A stretch of 20,419 nucleotides of DNA from a virus. Below, one piece after another: positions 7,001-15,200 of the stretch. Both the position numbers and the translations under genes were made by a program. The notes below the pieces were generated by a model, which was not told where the DNA came from, did no database searches, and saw nothing but the letters and a program-made list of their open reading frames with translations. Position 1 is the first letter of the stretch, and each line of letters opens with the position of its first letter. Location: positions 1 to 20,419 of the IMG/VR virus record IMGVR_UViG_3300020312_000033. One strand, 5' to 3'.

Positions 7001-8571
7001 CTAGCATTAGCGTCAAAAACTAATCCAACGTTTTGTGGGATATGAACATCACTTGTTGCTGTAAGGTTTAGTTTAGCACTTGATGCTATAGTTAAATCAG
7101 TTCCATCTCCCTCTATCTTCTCACCATCATTACCGAAAGTCATACCGACATCAGCAGGAACATTAATATCTGTAGTTGCTGTTAAATTAATGTCTCTTCC
7201 TGATGCTATGGTTAAATCAGTTCCATCACCTAATAGGTATTCACCACCCTCATCGAATAGGTAAGAGTATTGTCTCACCAAACCATGATGGAATGAACCT
7301 GTACCAGAACCACTCACATTACCGACAACCTCTAACGCTTCAGCGGGTGCTACTTCGTTAATACCAACCTTACTTGCAAAATGTCCATGTGCGAATGAAC
7401 CAGTCGAAGTAGAAGAACCACTTGTTTCAGCACTATTTATTAAAATCTTGTTGGCACTTATAGTCATGTTTGTGCCGTCACCTTCAATCTTTTCACCATC
7501 ATCACCGAAAGTAACACCAACGTTTGCTGGTATATTTACATCACTTGTCGCTGTAAGGTTTATATCAGCGCCTGAGTTTATAGTTAAGTCAGTATCATTA
7601 CTTTCTATCTTTTCACTTGCGTTATCATCAAATACTATACCGACATTTTTAGGAACGTGAACATCACTTGTTGCTGTAAGATTCAATTTACCACTTGAAG
7701 CTATTGTTAAATCTGTGCCGTCACCTTCAATCTTTTCTCCATCATTACCAAATGTCATTCCTATATCTGCACCAACATTGATATCACCACCTGAACCTAC
7801 TGTTATAGTTAAATCAGTATCATCACTTTCTATTTTTTCGTGTGTTCCAAGCATAATTCCTACATTAGCTGGAACTTTAACGTCTGCAACGGCTGTAAGA
7901 TTGATATTATTACCTGCTATGGTAAGGTCTGTTCCATCACCCTCAATTTTTTCTGCATCATTACCAAAGGTAAGACCTACGTCAGCTGGTATATTAATAT
8001 CAGTTGTAGCAGTTAAGTTTATGTCTCTTCCTGATGCTATAGTTAAATCAGTTCCATCACCACTTATGTGTTCACCACCAGCATCTGAAAAATATTCTTT
8101 GTTTGATATAATTGTATTTTTGAAAGAACCTGTTCCGTCTAAGTGAATGTTTCTCCAAGAAGCGGCTACACTACCAATATCTCTTGTATTGTCTGCATCA
8201 GGAATAAGGTTTGATGCTAAGTCTGCTGTAATAACAAGGGTGTCACCATCGGAGTCACCAATCGTTGTTGTTCCACCAGCGACAGTTATTGTTCCGTCTA
8301 TCTCTGCATTACCTGCTAACTCTAATCTACCGAAAGAACCAGTAGATACTGTGGATGATGAAATATTACCTGCGGCGGTTATGTTATTCCATCGTTGTGT
8401 ATCAGAACCTAAATTGTATGTATCGGTTGTGTGTGGAACTATACTTGCACTAGCACTAACAGCACCTAATGAGGCGCTAATCGTTAAGATTGTTTCAGTA
8501 GCGCTTTCTACTCCAATACCTTTTGGGTTATGTAATTCTGTTGTTGCTAATGCTGAATGTAATTTAGCCAT
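4081..8571 (-). CDS. Long tail fibre protein with C-terminal S74 intramolecular chaperone domain
   Basis: This 1496-residue fibre has three parts. The N-terminus (1 to about 165) opens MAKLHSALATTELHNPKGIG and has two 'LGS-RW-NI'-type strand motifs. The shaft (about 165-1340) is built from about 24 copies of a roughly 30-residue unit centred on EKIEGDGTDLTI or EKIESNDTDLTI, alternating with NLTATSDVNIPANVG; such regular strand-turn repeats suggest a trimeric beta-helical shaft. The C-terminus has YSSDERLKDN followed by about 90 residues typical of peptidase S74, where the first S of SDERLK (about Ser1398) and Lys1403 fit the Ser/Lys pair that self-cleaves after trimer folding. An ending helix (VKELNEKVERIEK) closes with the odd CDC-LNK tail. 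The ribosome site is AGGAA. It probably recognises the host surface; the receptor is unknown. Confidence 0.9.
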   Translation of the reverse strand: MAKLHSALATTELHNPKGIGVESATETILTISASLGAVSASASIVPHTTDTYNLGSDTQRWNNITAAGNISSSTVSTGSFGRLELAGNAEIDGTITVAGGTTTIGDSDGDTLVITADLASNLIPDADNTRDIGSVAASWRNIHLDGTGSFKNTIISNKEYFSDAGGEHISGDGTDLTIASGRDINLTATTDINIPADVGLTFGNDAEKIEGDGTDLTIAGNNINLTAVADVKVPANVGIMLGTHEKIESDDTDLTITVGSGGDINVGADIGMTFGNDGEKIEGDGTDLTIASSGKLNLTATSDVHVPKNVGIVFDDNASEKIESNDTDLTINSGADINLTATSDVNIPANVGVTFGDDGEKIEGDGTNMTISANKILINSAETSGSSTSTGSFAHGHFASKVGINEVAPAEALEVVGNVSGSGTGSFHHGLVRQYSYLFDEGGEYLLGDGTDLTIASGRDINLTATTDINVPADVGMTFGNDGEKIEGDGTDLTIASSAKLNLTATSDVHIPQNVGLVFDANASEKIESNDTDLTINSGADINLTATSDVNIPANVGVTFGDDGEKIEGDGTDLTISANKIKINSALVSGSSTSTGSFANVFVANRLSFNDHSGNATGEYLESDGTDLNINVGGSGDINIPANIGMTFGNDGEKIEGDGTDLTINSSADINLTATSDINIPAEVGLTFGADTEKIEVDGSNNLSIISNGNTLVETVTFNNGNVTIPGDLTVTGNRLEAQVGSLQVADHTITVGSGSATSALMHNGGIDWGVSGSVAFLRYRHAGTALSSSVFMEAPKLTVDTITLDAAEIDASGALTIDTGADLTLDATGDVNIPADIGLTFGNDGEKIEGDGTDLTIASSAKLNLTATSDVHIPQNVGLVFDANASEKIESNDTDLTINSGADINLTATADVNIPANVGITFGDDGEKIEGDGTDLTISANILKIASGMTSGSSVSSGSFAHGHFHEVGINTKNPAEALHVIGNVSGSGTGSFHHTLTRQYSYLFDEGGEYLTGDGTDLTIASGRDINLTATTDINIPADVGLTFGNDAEKIEGDGTDLTITGNKINLSPTADVHIPKNKGIVFDDNASEKIESNDTDLTINSGADINLTATSDVNIPANVGITFGDDGEKIEGDGTDLTISANILKLNSSLTSGSNSSTGSFGNVFVANRLSFNDHSGNSTGEFLESDGTDLNINVGGSGDINIPADIGLTFGNDGEKIEGDGTDLTIAGAKINLTAESDVHIPQNIGLVFDANGSEKIESDDTDLTIGSGAKINLNATSDVHIPNDVGIVFGGASEKIEGDGTDLTISANNLTVDAAADIILDAGGNDTVIKSGGTTIASFKNASSDFVIVTDVDDKDIIFKGQDSTSEITALTLDMSEAGLANFNNDVVAFYSSDERLKDNVVKIGDPLMKLSELRGVEFDWNKNKEAFEGEHSYGVIAQEVEKVLPEIVTERSDGYKAVKYELIVPLLIEAVKELNEKVERIEKNCDCLNK
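4084..4380 (-). other. Region coding the S74 self-cleaving chaperone domain
   Basis: These bases encode the last 99 residues of the long fibre, starting at the predicted cleavage serine (TCA codon at 4380-4378). Ser and Lys are five residues apart, the spacing of the endosialidase S74 pair. The GVIAQEVEKVLPEIV segment and the 'YELIVPLLIEAVKELN' helix are also typical. Cleavage would release this part from the mature fibre; that is known for the family and inferred here. Confidence 0.85.
4887..6050 (-). repeat. Long in-gene duplication, copy B (about 1.17 kb)
   Basis: This stretch of the long fibre gene repeats the order of units seen at 6587-7755. In coding order: three shaft units, an S-x-GSFAHGHF turn, a VGIN...PAEAL segment, GNVSGSGTGSFHH, RQYSYLFDEGGEYL, more shaft units, then RLSFNDHSGN and SDGTDLNINVGGSGDIN. 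Protein identity is high but the DNA has many silent differences, so the duplication is not fresh. Confidence 0.8.
6071..6450 (-). repeat. Fibre module shared with the 1003-aa fibre, copy 1
   Basis: About 127 residues running from NTLVETVTFNNGNVTIPGD through LEAQVGSLQVADHTITVGSG to IDASGALTIDTGADLTL. It aligns without gaps to 10613-10992 (constant offset of 4542 bases at both ends), with scattered, largely silent changes. It lies exactly between the two 1.17-kb duplicated blocks. Confidence 0.88.
6587..7755 (-). repeat. Long in-gene duplication, copy A (about 1.17 kb)
   Basis: This is the partner of 4887-6050, with the same order of shaft units and marker segments. One perfect 38-bp match between the two copies lies at 7010-7047 and 5921-5958. 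Blocks A and B flank the module at 6071-6450, giving an A-module-B architecture in the fibre shaft. Confidence 0.8.
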
Positions 8572-8590
8572 TTTTCGTTCCTATTATTAA

Positions 8591-8599
8591 ATAAATATC
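8591..8599. promoter_or_regulatory. ATAAATATC intergenic element
   Basis: An exact copy of the element (GATATTTAT on the coding strand) in the 40-base gap between the 80-aa gene and the long fibre gene. It is 19 bases before the fibre ATG, with the AGGAA ribosome site between them. Confidence 0.4.
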
Positions 8600-8611
8600 A
8601 TATTGTTAAGT

Positions 8612-8854
8612 TTAACCACCTATCTTATGAACAACAATATCTCCATCTGACGTTCCCACGTAATCAAAATTCAAGATTGTATTCAAACTTTCATCATATA
8701 TAACCATGTTTTGTATTGAATCTAATGTTGCTAATGCAACACCATTTTCTTTTATTGCACCAGTAGAACTTATTGAGCCAGTAACAACCAAATCACCTTT
8801 GATTGTGGTATCACTATTGATTCCTTTAAATCCTAAATATCCTGGATCAGCCAT
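8612..8854 (-). CDS. Small fibre-associated protein (80 aa), function unknown
   Basis: The 80-residue product opens MADPGYLGFKGINSDTTIKG and continues with a 'DLVVTGSISSTGAIKENG' stretch (about residues 21-38) that resembles the strand-turn repeats of the neighbouring fibres. The second half is more globular (YDESLNTILNFDYVG) and ends VHKIGG. The start codon overlaps the stop of the 108-aa gene (TAATG), so the two are translationally coupled. The dense position between two fibre genes and the fibre-like N-terminal half suggest a small virion or fibre-adaptor protein. I do not recognise a named family. Confidence 0.8.
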   Translation of the reverse strand: MADPGYLGFKGINSDTTIKGDLVVTGSISSTGAIKENGVALATLDSIQNMVIYDESLNTILNFDYVGTSDGDIVVHKIGG

Positions 8855-9180
8855 TATGTAATCTCCAATATACTTGCAAATACCTCAAGGTCACCATTTG
8901 ATGTTGCTTTAGTTTCTAAAATATCCCCCGCTCCCAAATTAACTGGTTTCTCAATAATGAGTGTTGAATCTGCAGGAACTAAGACTGTTTTCATCAAATG
9001 TCTTCTTGTCGTAAAATTAGCACTACCACTTATAGTGATATCGATACTAGCATCGTTTGTTCCATCTACGTTACTAACATAGATTGCGTGAACAACTGCC
9101 GAAGTTGCACCTGGACAAGTATACAATGGATTTATCGTTGTGTTAGATCCAGTCGCTGCGTTTTTAAAGGTATTTGCCAT
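8854..9180 (-). CDS. Small structural-type protein (108 aa), function unknown
   Basis: The product is 108 residues, starting MANTFKNAATGSNTTINPLY, followed by TCPGATSAVVHAIYVSNVDG and a strand-rich body ending LEVFASILEIT. The pattern (a 'tCPa-t-avVh-iyv-NvdgtndAsidi' first half, 'vPad-tLii-kpvnLgaGD-lea' in the middle and a 'Dlev-aSilEI' end) is one I associate with small beta-sandwich proteins found next to fibre genes in marine phages. Their role is not known to me. The gene has an AGGAA ribosome site, starts 54 bases after the 1003-aa fibre gene and is coupled to the 80-aa gene. It may be a decoration, adaptor or fibre-tip protein; these are guesses. Confidence 0.85.
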   Translation of the reverse strand: MANTFKNAATGSNTTINPLYTCPGATSAVVHAIYVSNVDGTNDASIDITISGSANFTTRRHLMKTVLVPADSTLIIEKPVNLGAGDILETKATSNGDLEVFASILEIT

Positions 9181-9212
9181 TATTTGTTCCTATTTTTACA
9201 CTTTTCTTCTAC

Positions 9213-9221
9213 TATAAATAT
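9213..9221. promoter_or_regulatory. TATAAATAT intergenic element
   Basis: The + strand reads TATAAATAT, containing the T4 late box TATAAATA but pointing into the 1003-aa gene (antisense). On the coding strand it reads ATATTTATA, 33 bases before the 108-aa gene. Confidence 0.4.
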
Positions 9222-9234
9222 TAAATTTTTCAAA

Positions 9235-12200
9235 TTAGCCTCCAAATACTATTGAGAAAGCTAATGCACTATCGTCAGTTACGCCTGTTAAATCTGAACC
9301 ATCACCTAATACTTTACCAAATGAACCTGTAGATGCTGAAGAACCACTTACGTTTCCACTAAATTCTGCATCTCCACCCTCAGACATATCCAATTTTAGT
9401 GCAGTTATGGTTGTTGTATCATCCACACCTTTGAATAGTAAATCTTTATCACCCGTCATTGATTTTATGACAAAATCAGAAGCAACCCTACTAAACCTAC
9501 CAAATTCTGTGCCACCATCCTCTAATCTGATTTGTGCGCCATCAGCATCAAGTGTCATATTTCCTGTGGTTGTTACCACACCACTACCGATTTCTAATTT
9601 ACCAAATGAGCCAGTTGAGGTTGCTGAACCACTTACTTTAGAAGAAACATCAACATATGCAAATGAACCTGTAGATACGGATGAACCACTTATATTACCT
9701 GTAGTTACTATTGAATCAATGTAAGCGTCTTTGAAGTATTGACCTGAAGTTCCTAAATCAACATCACTATCTGAAAGAGGTGCTAATACTCCGTCTGCAA
9801 TTTTTAATTGTACCTGATTGTCAGCAGCAAATCGTATTTCATTCGTTGTTCCAAAATCAATCTTTGTTTGGTCATCCTCACCAATCTTAATATCGGTAGC
9901 TAGTAATGATGTAATATTTGTTTGAGCTGCTGTTGCAACTTGCCCATAAAAATTAGTTGCTCTTACATCTCCACTTGCACTTACATCCCCACTTGCAGTT
10001 ACGTTACCTGTAACATCTAATCCACCTGAACCAGAGATATGGAATCTTTCATCTTCAAAAAATATCTCAACTAAATCTGTATTATCACTACCTCTTCTAA
10101 ATTTGAAATTATTATCAGCATCCGATGTTTTTATATAACCTACTGTACCAGATTGACCTATACGAAGATAATCATTCATTCCATCGTCAGTCAATCTTAA
10201 CTGAGCAAAAGAAGAATTTATATCAACTTGACCACTTGAACTTATTCCACTCTGAGCCTTTATATAACCAAATGAACCAGTTGAGGTTGCTGAACCACTA
10301 ATCTTAGTTGCAGATATGTCAACGATATGCGCTCCATCATCAGTTACTGTTATATCACCACCATCCACATCTATTTCTAAATCAGTAGCTACATCTAATT
10401 TTAATTTAGCACTTGAGGCTATAGTTAAATCAGTTCCATCACCTTCAATTTTTTCACCATCATTACCAAAAGTTAATCCTACATTACTTGGGATATTTAT
10501 ATCAGTCGTAGCAGTTAAATGTAAGTCATTACTTGAAGCTATGGTAAGGTCAGTTCCATCACCTTCAATCTTTTCACCATCATTACCAAATGTCATTCCG
10601 ATGTTAGCAGGAACGTTGACATCACCTGTAGCATCTAAGGTTATATCTGCGCCTGCATCTATTGTTAGTGCGCCACTTGCATCTATCTCAGCTGCATCTA
10701 ACGTGATTGTGTCTACAGTAAGTTTAGGTGCTGCTAAAAATACACTTGATGTAAGACTTGTTGTTGCGTGTTGATATCTAAGATTTGCTATACTACCACT
10801 CACACCCCAATCTATACCACCTGCTTCCATAAGCGCTGATGTAGCTGAACCACTACCAACTGTAATCGTATGGTCAGCTACTTGTAAACTACCGACTTGA
10901 GCTTCAATTCTATTACCCGTTACAGTCAAATCTCCAGGTATTGTTACATCTCCGTTATTAAATGTAACAGTTTCAACTAACGTATTTCCACCTGAAGATA
11001 ATGTTAGAACACCACTTGAAGCGATAGTCATATCAGTTCCGTCGCCCTCTATCTTCTCACCATCATTACCAAATGTTAAGCCTACGTTTGCTGGTATATT
11101 AATATCCGTAGTTGCAGTTAAATTTAAATCATTACTTGAATTGATTGTTAAGTCTGTTCCATCACCCTCAATCTTCTCTCCATCATCACCGAATGTTAAT
11201 CCTATATCAGCTGGTATGTTTACATCTGCTTCTGCAGTAAGATTAATATCACCACCTGCTAATGTGAGATTAGTGCCGTCACCCTCTATTTTTTCTCCAT
11301 CATTTCCAAAAGTCATTCCTATATTAGCAGGTATGTTTATGTCTCCATTAGCGCCAACGTTAATACTTAAATCTGTTCCATCACTCTCTATATATTCACC
11401 ACTATCTTGATGGTCTTTGAATACTAATCTATCTCCTACAAAAACTTGACCAAATGAACCCGTTGAACTTGATGAACCACTAATTCCACCACCAGCTGCT
11501 GTTACTGAACTTGAACTTAATTCACCTCTCCAAGAACCACTTATCATAGACTGAGCAGTTGAACCAAAACTTGTTATATCTGATTCACCTGTAAAAGTTA
11601 CATTAGAAGCAGTAAACGGACCTTGAACCTCTAAACCTGTTCTTAAATTTTGCCCCACATACTGATAAACAGTCATGTAAAGTTTTTGTGAATCACTTGG
11701 GTCTACTGAATCACTCTTGAATTGTAATACACCTGTTTTGTAATCAAACTGATAATCGTTTGTTGAAACAATATCACCACCACCCAACGAAGCAGTATTT
11801 GTTGTGGTTGATTTATATACAATTGCTAAATAACCAGGTGTTGCATCTTCGGTTGTAGCATTTGCTAAAGAAGATACAGAGTATTTAGGTGAAATAAAAT
11901 TAGTTTGTTGATTATCATCTATCAACTGAGGACCTATACCATCAGAACTTCCTGTCGGTGATAGGAAAAAGAATACCTCATTATTAACGTTTGATTTCGT
12001 AAGGCAATGTCTATACCAATATTTAGTTACATTCTGTCCATTTTTAGTGAAGATAGCGTTCTTTTGTGAGCTACCACTATGTGGTAAACTTGAAGATGGA
12101 ATCAGATGCGCTCTTGTGTATATCTCCTCACTTCTTAAATCAAGGACATTGGTAAACGCCTCTTGAGACGTGTTGAGAGTATTGTGTGTATACCGTCTTG

Positions 12201-12246
12201 ACGCTAAGAGTCTATTCGATTTTGAACCTGAGTCTATTTTTCCCAT
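9235..12246 (-). CDS. Tail fibre protein (1003 aa), paralogue of the long S74 fibre but without S74
   Basis: The first 215 residues or so (MGKIDSGSKSNRLLASRRYT to about GLEVQGPF) are not repetitive and look like a globular attachment part. The shaft then has about six 'EKIEGDGTDLTI / NLTATTDINIPANVG' units, the module shared with the 1496-aa fibre, and five 'SGS-S-STGSFG' turns. Near the end, SDFVIKSMTGDKDLLFKGVD and LDMSEGGDAEF match the segment just before the S74 domain of the longer fibre. Instead of S74, this one stops after DGSDLTGVTDDSALAFSIVF. It lies 8 bases after the 1041-aa gene, with an AAGGAAA site. The likely role is a second fibre or a fibre segment joined to the other; which one touches the host is unknown. 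Confidence 0.85.
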   Translation of the reverse strand: MGKIDSGSKSNRLLASRRYTHNTLNTSQEAFTNVLDLRSEEIYTRAHLIPSSSLPHSGSSQKNAIFTKNGQNVTKYWYRHCLTKSNVNNEVFFFLSPTGSSDGIGPQLIDDNQQTNFISPKYSVSSLANATTEDATPGYLAIVYKSTTTNTASLGGGDIVSTNDYQFDYKTGVLQFKSDSVDPSDSQKLYMTVYQYVGQNLRTGLEVQGPFTASNVTFTGESDITSFGSTAQSMISGSWRGELSSSSVTAAGGGISGSSSSTGSFGQVFVGDRLVFKDHQDSGEYIESDGTDLSINVGANGDINIPANIGMTFGNDGEKIEGDGTNLTLAGGDINLTAEADVNIPADIGLTFGDDGEKIEGDGTDLTINSSNDLNLTATTDINIPANVGLTFGNDGEKIEGDGTDMTIASSGVLTLSSGGNTLVETVTFNNGDVTIPGDLTVTGNRIEAQVGSLQVADHTITVGSGSATSALMEAGGIDWGVSGSIANLRYQHATTSLTSSVFLAAPKLTVDTITLDAAEIDASGALTIDAGADITLDATGDVNVPANIGMTFGNDGEKIEGDGTDLTIASSNDLHLTATTDINIPSNVGLTFGNDGEKIEGDGTDLTIASSAKLKLDVATDLEIDVDGGDITVTDDGAHIVDISATKISGSATSTGSFGYIKAQSGISSSGQVDINSSFAQLRLTDDGMNDYLRIGQSGTVGYIKTSDADNNFKFRRGSDNTDLVEIFFEDERFHISGSGGLDVTGNVTASGDVSASGDVRATNFYGQVATAAQTNITSLLATDIKIGEDDQTKIDFGTTNEIRFAADNQVQLKIADGVLAPLSDSDVDLGTSGQYFKDAYIDSIVTTGNISGSSVSTGSFAYVDVSSKVSGSATSTGSFGKLEIGSGVVTTTGNMTLDADGAQIRLEDGGTEFGRFSRVASDFVIKSMTGDKDLLFKGVDDTTTITALKLDMSEGGDAEFSGNVSGSSASTGSFGKVLGDGSDLTGVTDDSALAFSIVFGG
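10613..10992 (-). repeat. Fibre module shared with the 1496-aa fibre, copy 2
   Basis: Gap-free partner of 6071-6450. Protein-level identity is very high over NTLVETVTFNNGDVTIPGD, EAQVGSLQVADHTITVGSG and IDASGALTIDAGADITL. Differences cluster in the middle (SALMEAGGIDWG...LRYQHATTSL here; SALMHNGGIDWG...LRYRHAGTAL there). Confidence 0.88.
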
Positions 12247-12254
12247 TACTTTCC

Positions 12255-15200
12255 TTAACTAAATGTTAGTGTGATGTCATCTAGCGGTGTTGGGTCACCT
12301 GCATATCTAACTACCACGTATAGTTCGTTATCATTGTTATCTAAAAATATTCCATCTGCGTTTCTTATTGGAACTGTGTAAGTCCCACTATTTAAACTAC
12401 CACCTGTATTGCCATATAAATCTAAAGCGTCAGTAAATGGATTCAAGTGGAAATCTGTTTGGTGCGCTACACTGCTTGAAATCAAGTTTGCTGTCAATTC
12501 AGAAGGATCGTAAATCCTTGCTCTTGACAATTCACTATTTGTTCCACTACCACTTGCAGCGCTCTTAAAAATTAATGCACAAGCAACTCTATCATCGGTG
12601 GTTGCTTTCCAATTTACTAACGTTGTATTATTCAAGTTCACAGTCATACTTGTCTTAGTTCCACTTGTTTGGAATCTTCTAATATAATATTTGTAAGAGC
12701 CAGTTCCATAGTTAGCTGGATACCAATATCTTGAACTACCACCTGGATTTACCAAGAAACCTGGTTTTACCTGTAAGTCTTGTTCACCGATTACACGATT
12801 TGCTTCACTTCTATCCACTGTGTATGTCTGTGTAAATGCATCTCCATTGAAACCCAATACATTGTTGTTCAATTTTATTCTAAAATCTTCACCACTAAAT
12901 AATTCAGTTGTTCCTGTCAAACTACCACCATCATATCCTTGAGTTCTCTGATAGACTCCCATAGAACCACTTGAAGCAGGTTGCCCAAATAAACTTGCAC
13001 TATGGTAAAAAATTGTCTCAGTTTGTAGGGTAGATTGACTTGATGCTCTGTTTCTCGCTCTGATACCAACTGTAAATGTTTCGTCGGTTAAGGTTGACGA
13101 TTGTTGTATGTTATCACCCGTAGTTCCACTCAAGGTATACGTAGCGTTGAATCTTACAACGTCGGTTCTTGTTGGAACTGCACTTGTCGCTCTAACCGAA
13201 CCACTATCTGAAGCAAATACTGCATTCGCTGTTTGTATTGTTCCACCACTTGTAGAAACATCATCTATACCTGAACCACCTACTGAACCGACACCGACTG
13301 AACCTATGTTATCATCCACTAATGTTGATGATGCTGCATACATCGGATCGAACAATCCACGAACCGAAGCACTTATGTGGTATGTAGCGCCTGTCAGATA
13401 TGGTGCGCCACTCAAACTTCTACTTGCAGCTGTTAAGTAACTCTGTGTTACTTGTGCTATGGATAAACTATTAGTTCCTATATCTGAACTTATTTGGTCG
13501 ATTGGTGCCCAAAAATGTGATTTAGTTGTTCCGTTTACAAACTGATAATTACCTGAACCACTAGCTATACCAACCTTTAAGTCATGCCATCTATAGTATC
13601 CACTTGATGAAACACTTGTAAACAATCCTTTTGATGCGTGATACTTTCTTGATAGAGAACCACTCAGCTGACTTGTTCCACCCACATTTACAAACTTACC
13701 ATCTTGGAATGCCGCAGGTATAACTGCTGGAACATTAGTTGCTATCTTTGTTAGTGTTAAACCATCGGATGTTCCAAAAGAACCTAAAGTCAAGTCTAAT
13801 TTTGATTGTGTGGTATGTGTATTCGATGCAGCCGTTGGTGCGGATACACTACCCGTATCACTAAACGAATGTGTAGCATGAACCCTAACTTTGAAATCAG
13901 TAGGACCTCCACTTGTCAATCCACCTAAACCAAATAACTCCGTATCTACTGAAGAACTTACACTTGTCGAACCACCACTATTGGAATCAAAATCGATAAA
14001 GTAAGTTCCACCATTATCGTGGTATTGTGTTATACCTTGAAATATTTGTTCACCAGCCGTAACCCAATCTTTTGTAACCAAATACTTCATGGTTGCATTA
14101 GTGCTATCGTAACTTTGTGGTAGGTAGCCATCTACAGTATCTGTTCCACCTAAGTTGTTGTCATTTGTATCAACACTTGCAAATGTTTTCGTATTTGGTG
14201 CTGCATCAGCCACATCTAATGAGTGACTCATAACACCTGACATAAATCTTAAAATCTCACTTACGTGAGTAGTGTTATTGAAATTATTAAAATAACTACC
14301 CTCTAAGTTAGAACCCCAGGGGTTTGATGTAGGATAACCATTAGTAATATTGTTAGTAAATATTGCAGTTGAACTTGAGTATACTCCCTCTGCATTAACT
14401 TTTATAGTACCAGATATGTGATTAGAACCTGTTAAGAATACACTACCACTTACTATTTGGTCTCCGATAAAAGTATTAGAACCTGTAGTTGCATAACTTC
14501 CAGTAAATTGTTGTATCGTATCTAATCTAGCTTGGTTTTCTGTAGTTGTTGTAGCGAATGAAGCACTAGCTGCAGAGAATGAGCCTGTAATATTAGCTTG
14601 GGCTTGAGTTCCGAAAGATATACCCTCTAAATAACCAAACGAACCAGTTGAAGTTGATGAACCACTTACGTTTCCTGTTACAGTTATAGAACCAGTTATA
14701 TTCAAATCATCAGTAAATAAGATTCCGTCTGAATCACCTCCTGTAGATTGGAATTTGTCAGCAAATACTGTGCCACTTGAACTTATATTGCCACTAGCTG
14801 TTATATGATTAAATTGAACATTATTCGTTGTTCCAAGACCTTGAATATTGCCAGTTCCAGCTAAAATACTACCAGTTGATGTATTAGTTGTAACTCTTGT
14901 TGAGAAACTACCACTATCAGTTTTGAGATTAGTAATTCTTGTTGAAAATGAACCACTATCAGTTTGTAAATTATCTACATTAGTTTCCTCAGTTGACAAC
15001 CTTGTTGAAAAACTTGAACTAGCGTCTGTGAATGAACCACTTATATCACTAGCTATTTGTGCTGAACTTGAAACAAGAGTATTTGATAATTCAGTTTCTG
15101 CAGTTGTGATTCGTGTTGAGAAACTTCCACTATCAGTTTGTAAATTATCTACATTAGTTTCTTCAGTTGACAACCTTGTTGATATTGAGGAAGAAACATC

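Noticed and set aside
4887-7755. CRISPR-like or diversity-generating repeats
   Set aside because: The repeats are in frame within a protein gene, vary in length, lack unique spacers, and there is no reverse transcriptase or variable/template repeat pair.
4403-8590. Many open + strand frames of 70-324 residues opposite the 1496-aa fibre, rich in 'KSVPSPSIFSPS'
   Set aside because: They mirror the repeated coding units of the minus-strand fibre, have no ribosome sites and share the same translated repeat. They are shadows of a repetitive gene. The same applies to the + strand frames opposite the 1003-aa gene, the 1041-aa gene and others.
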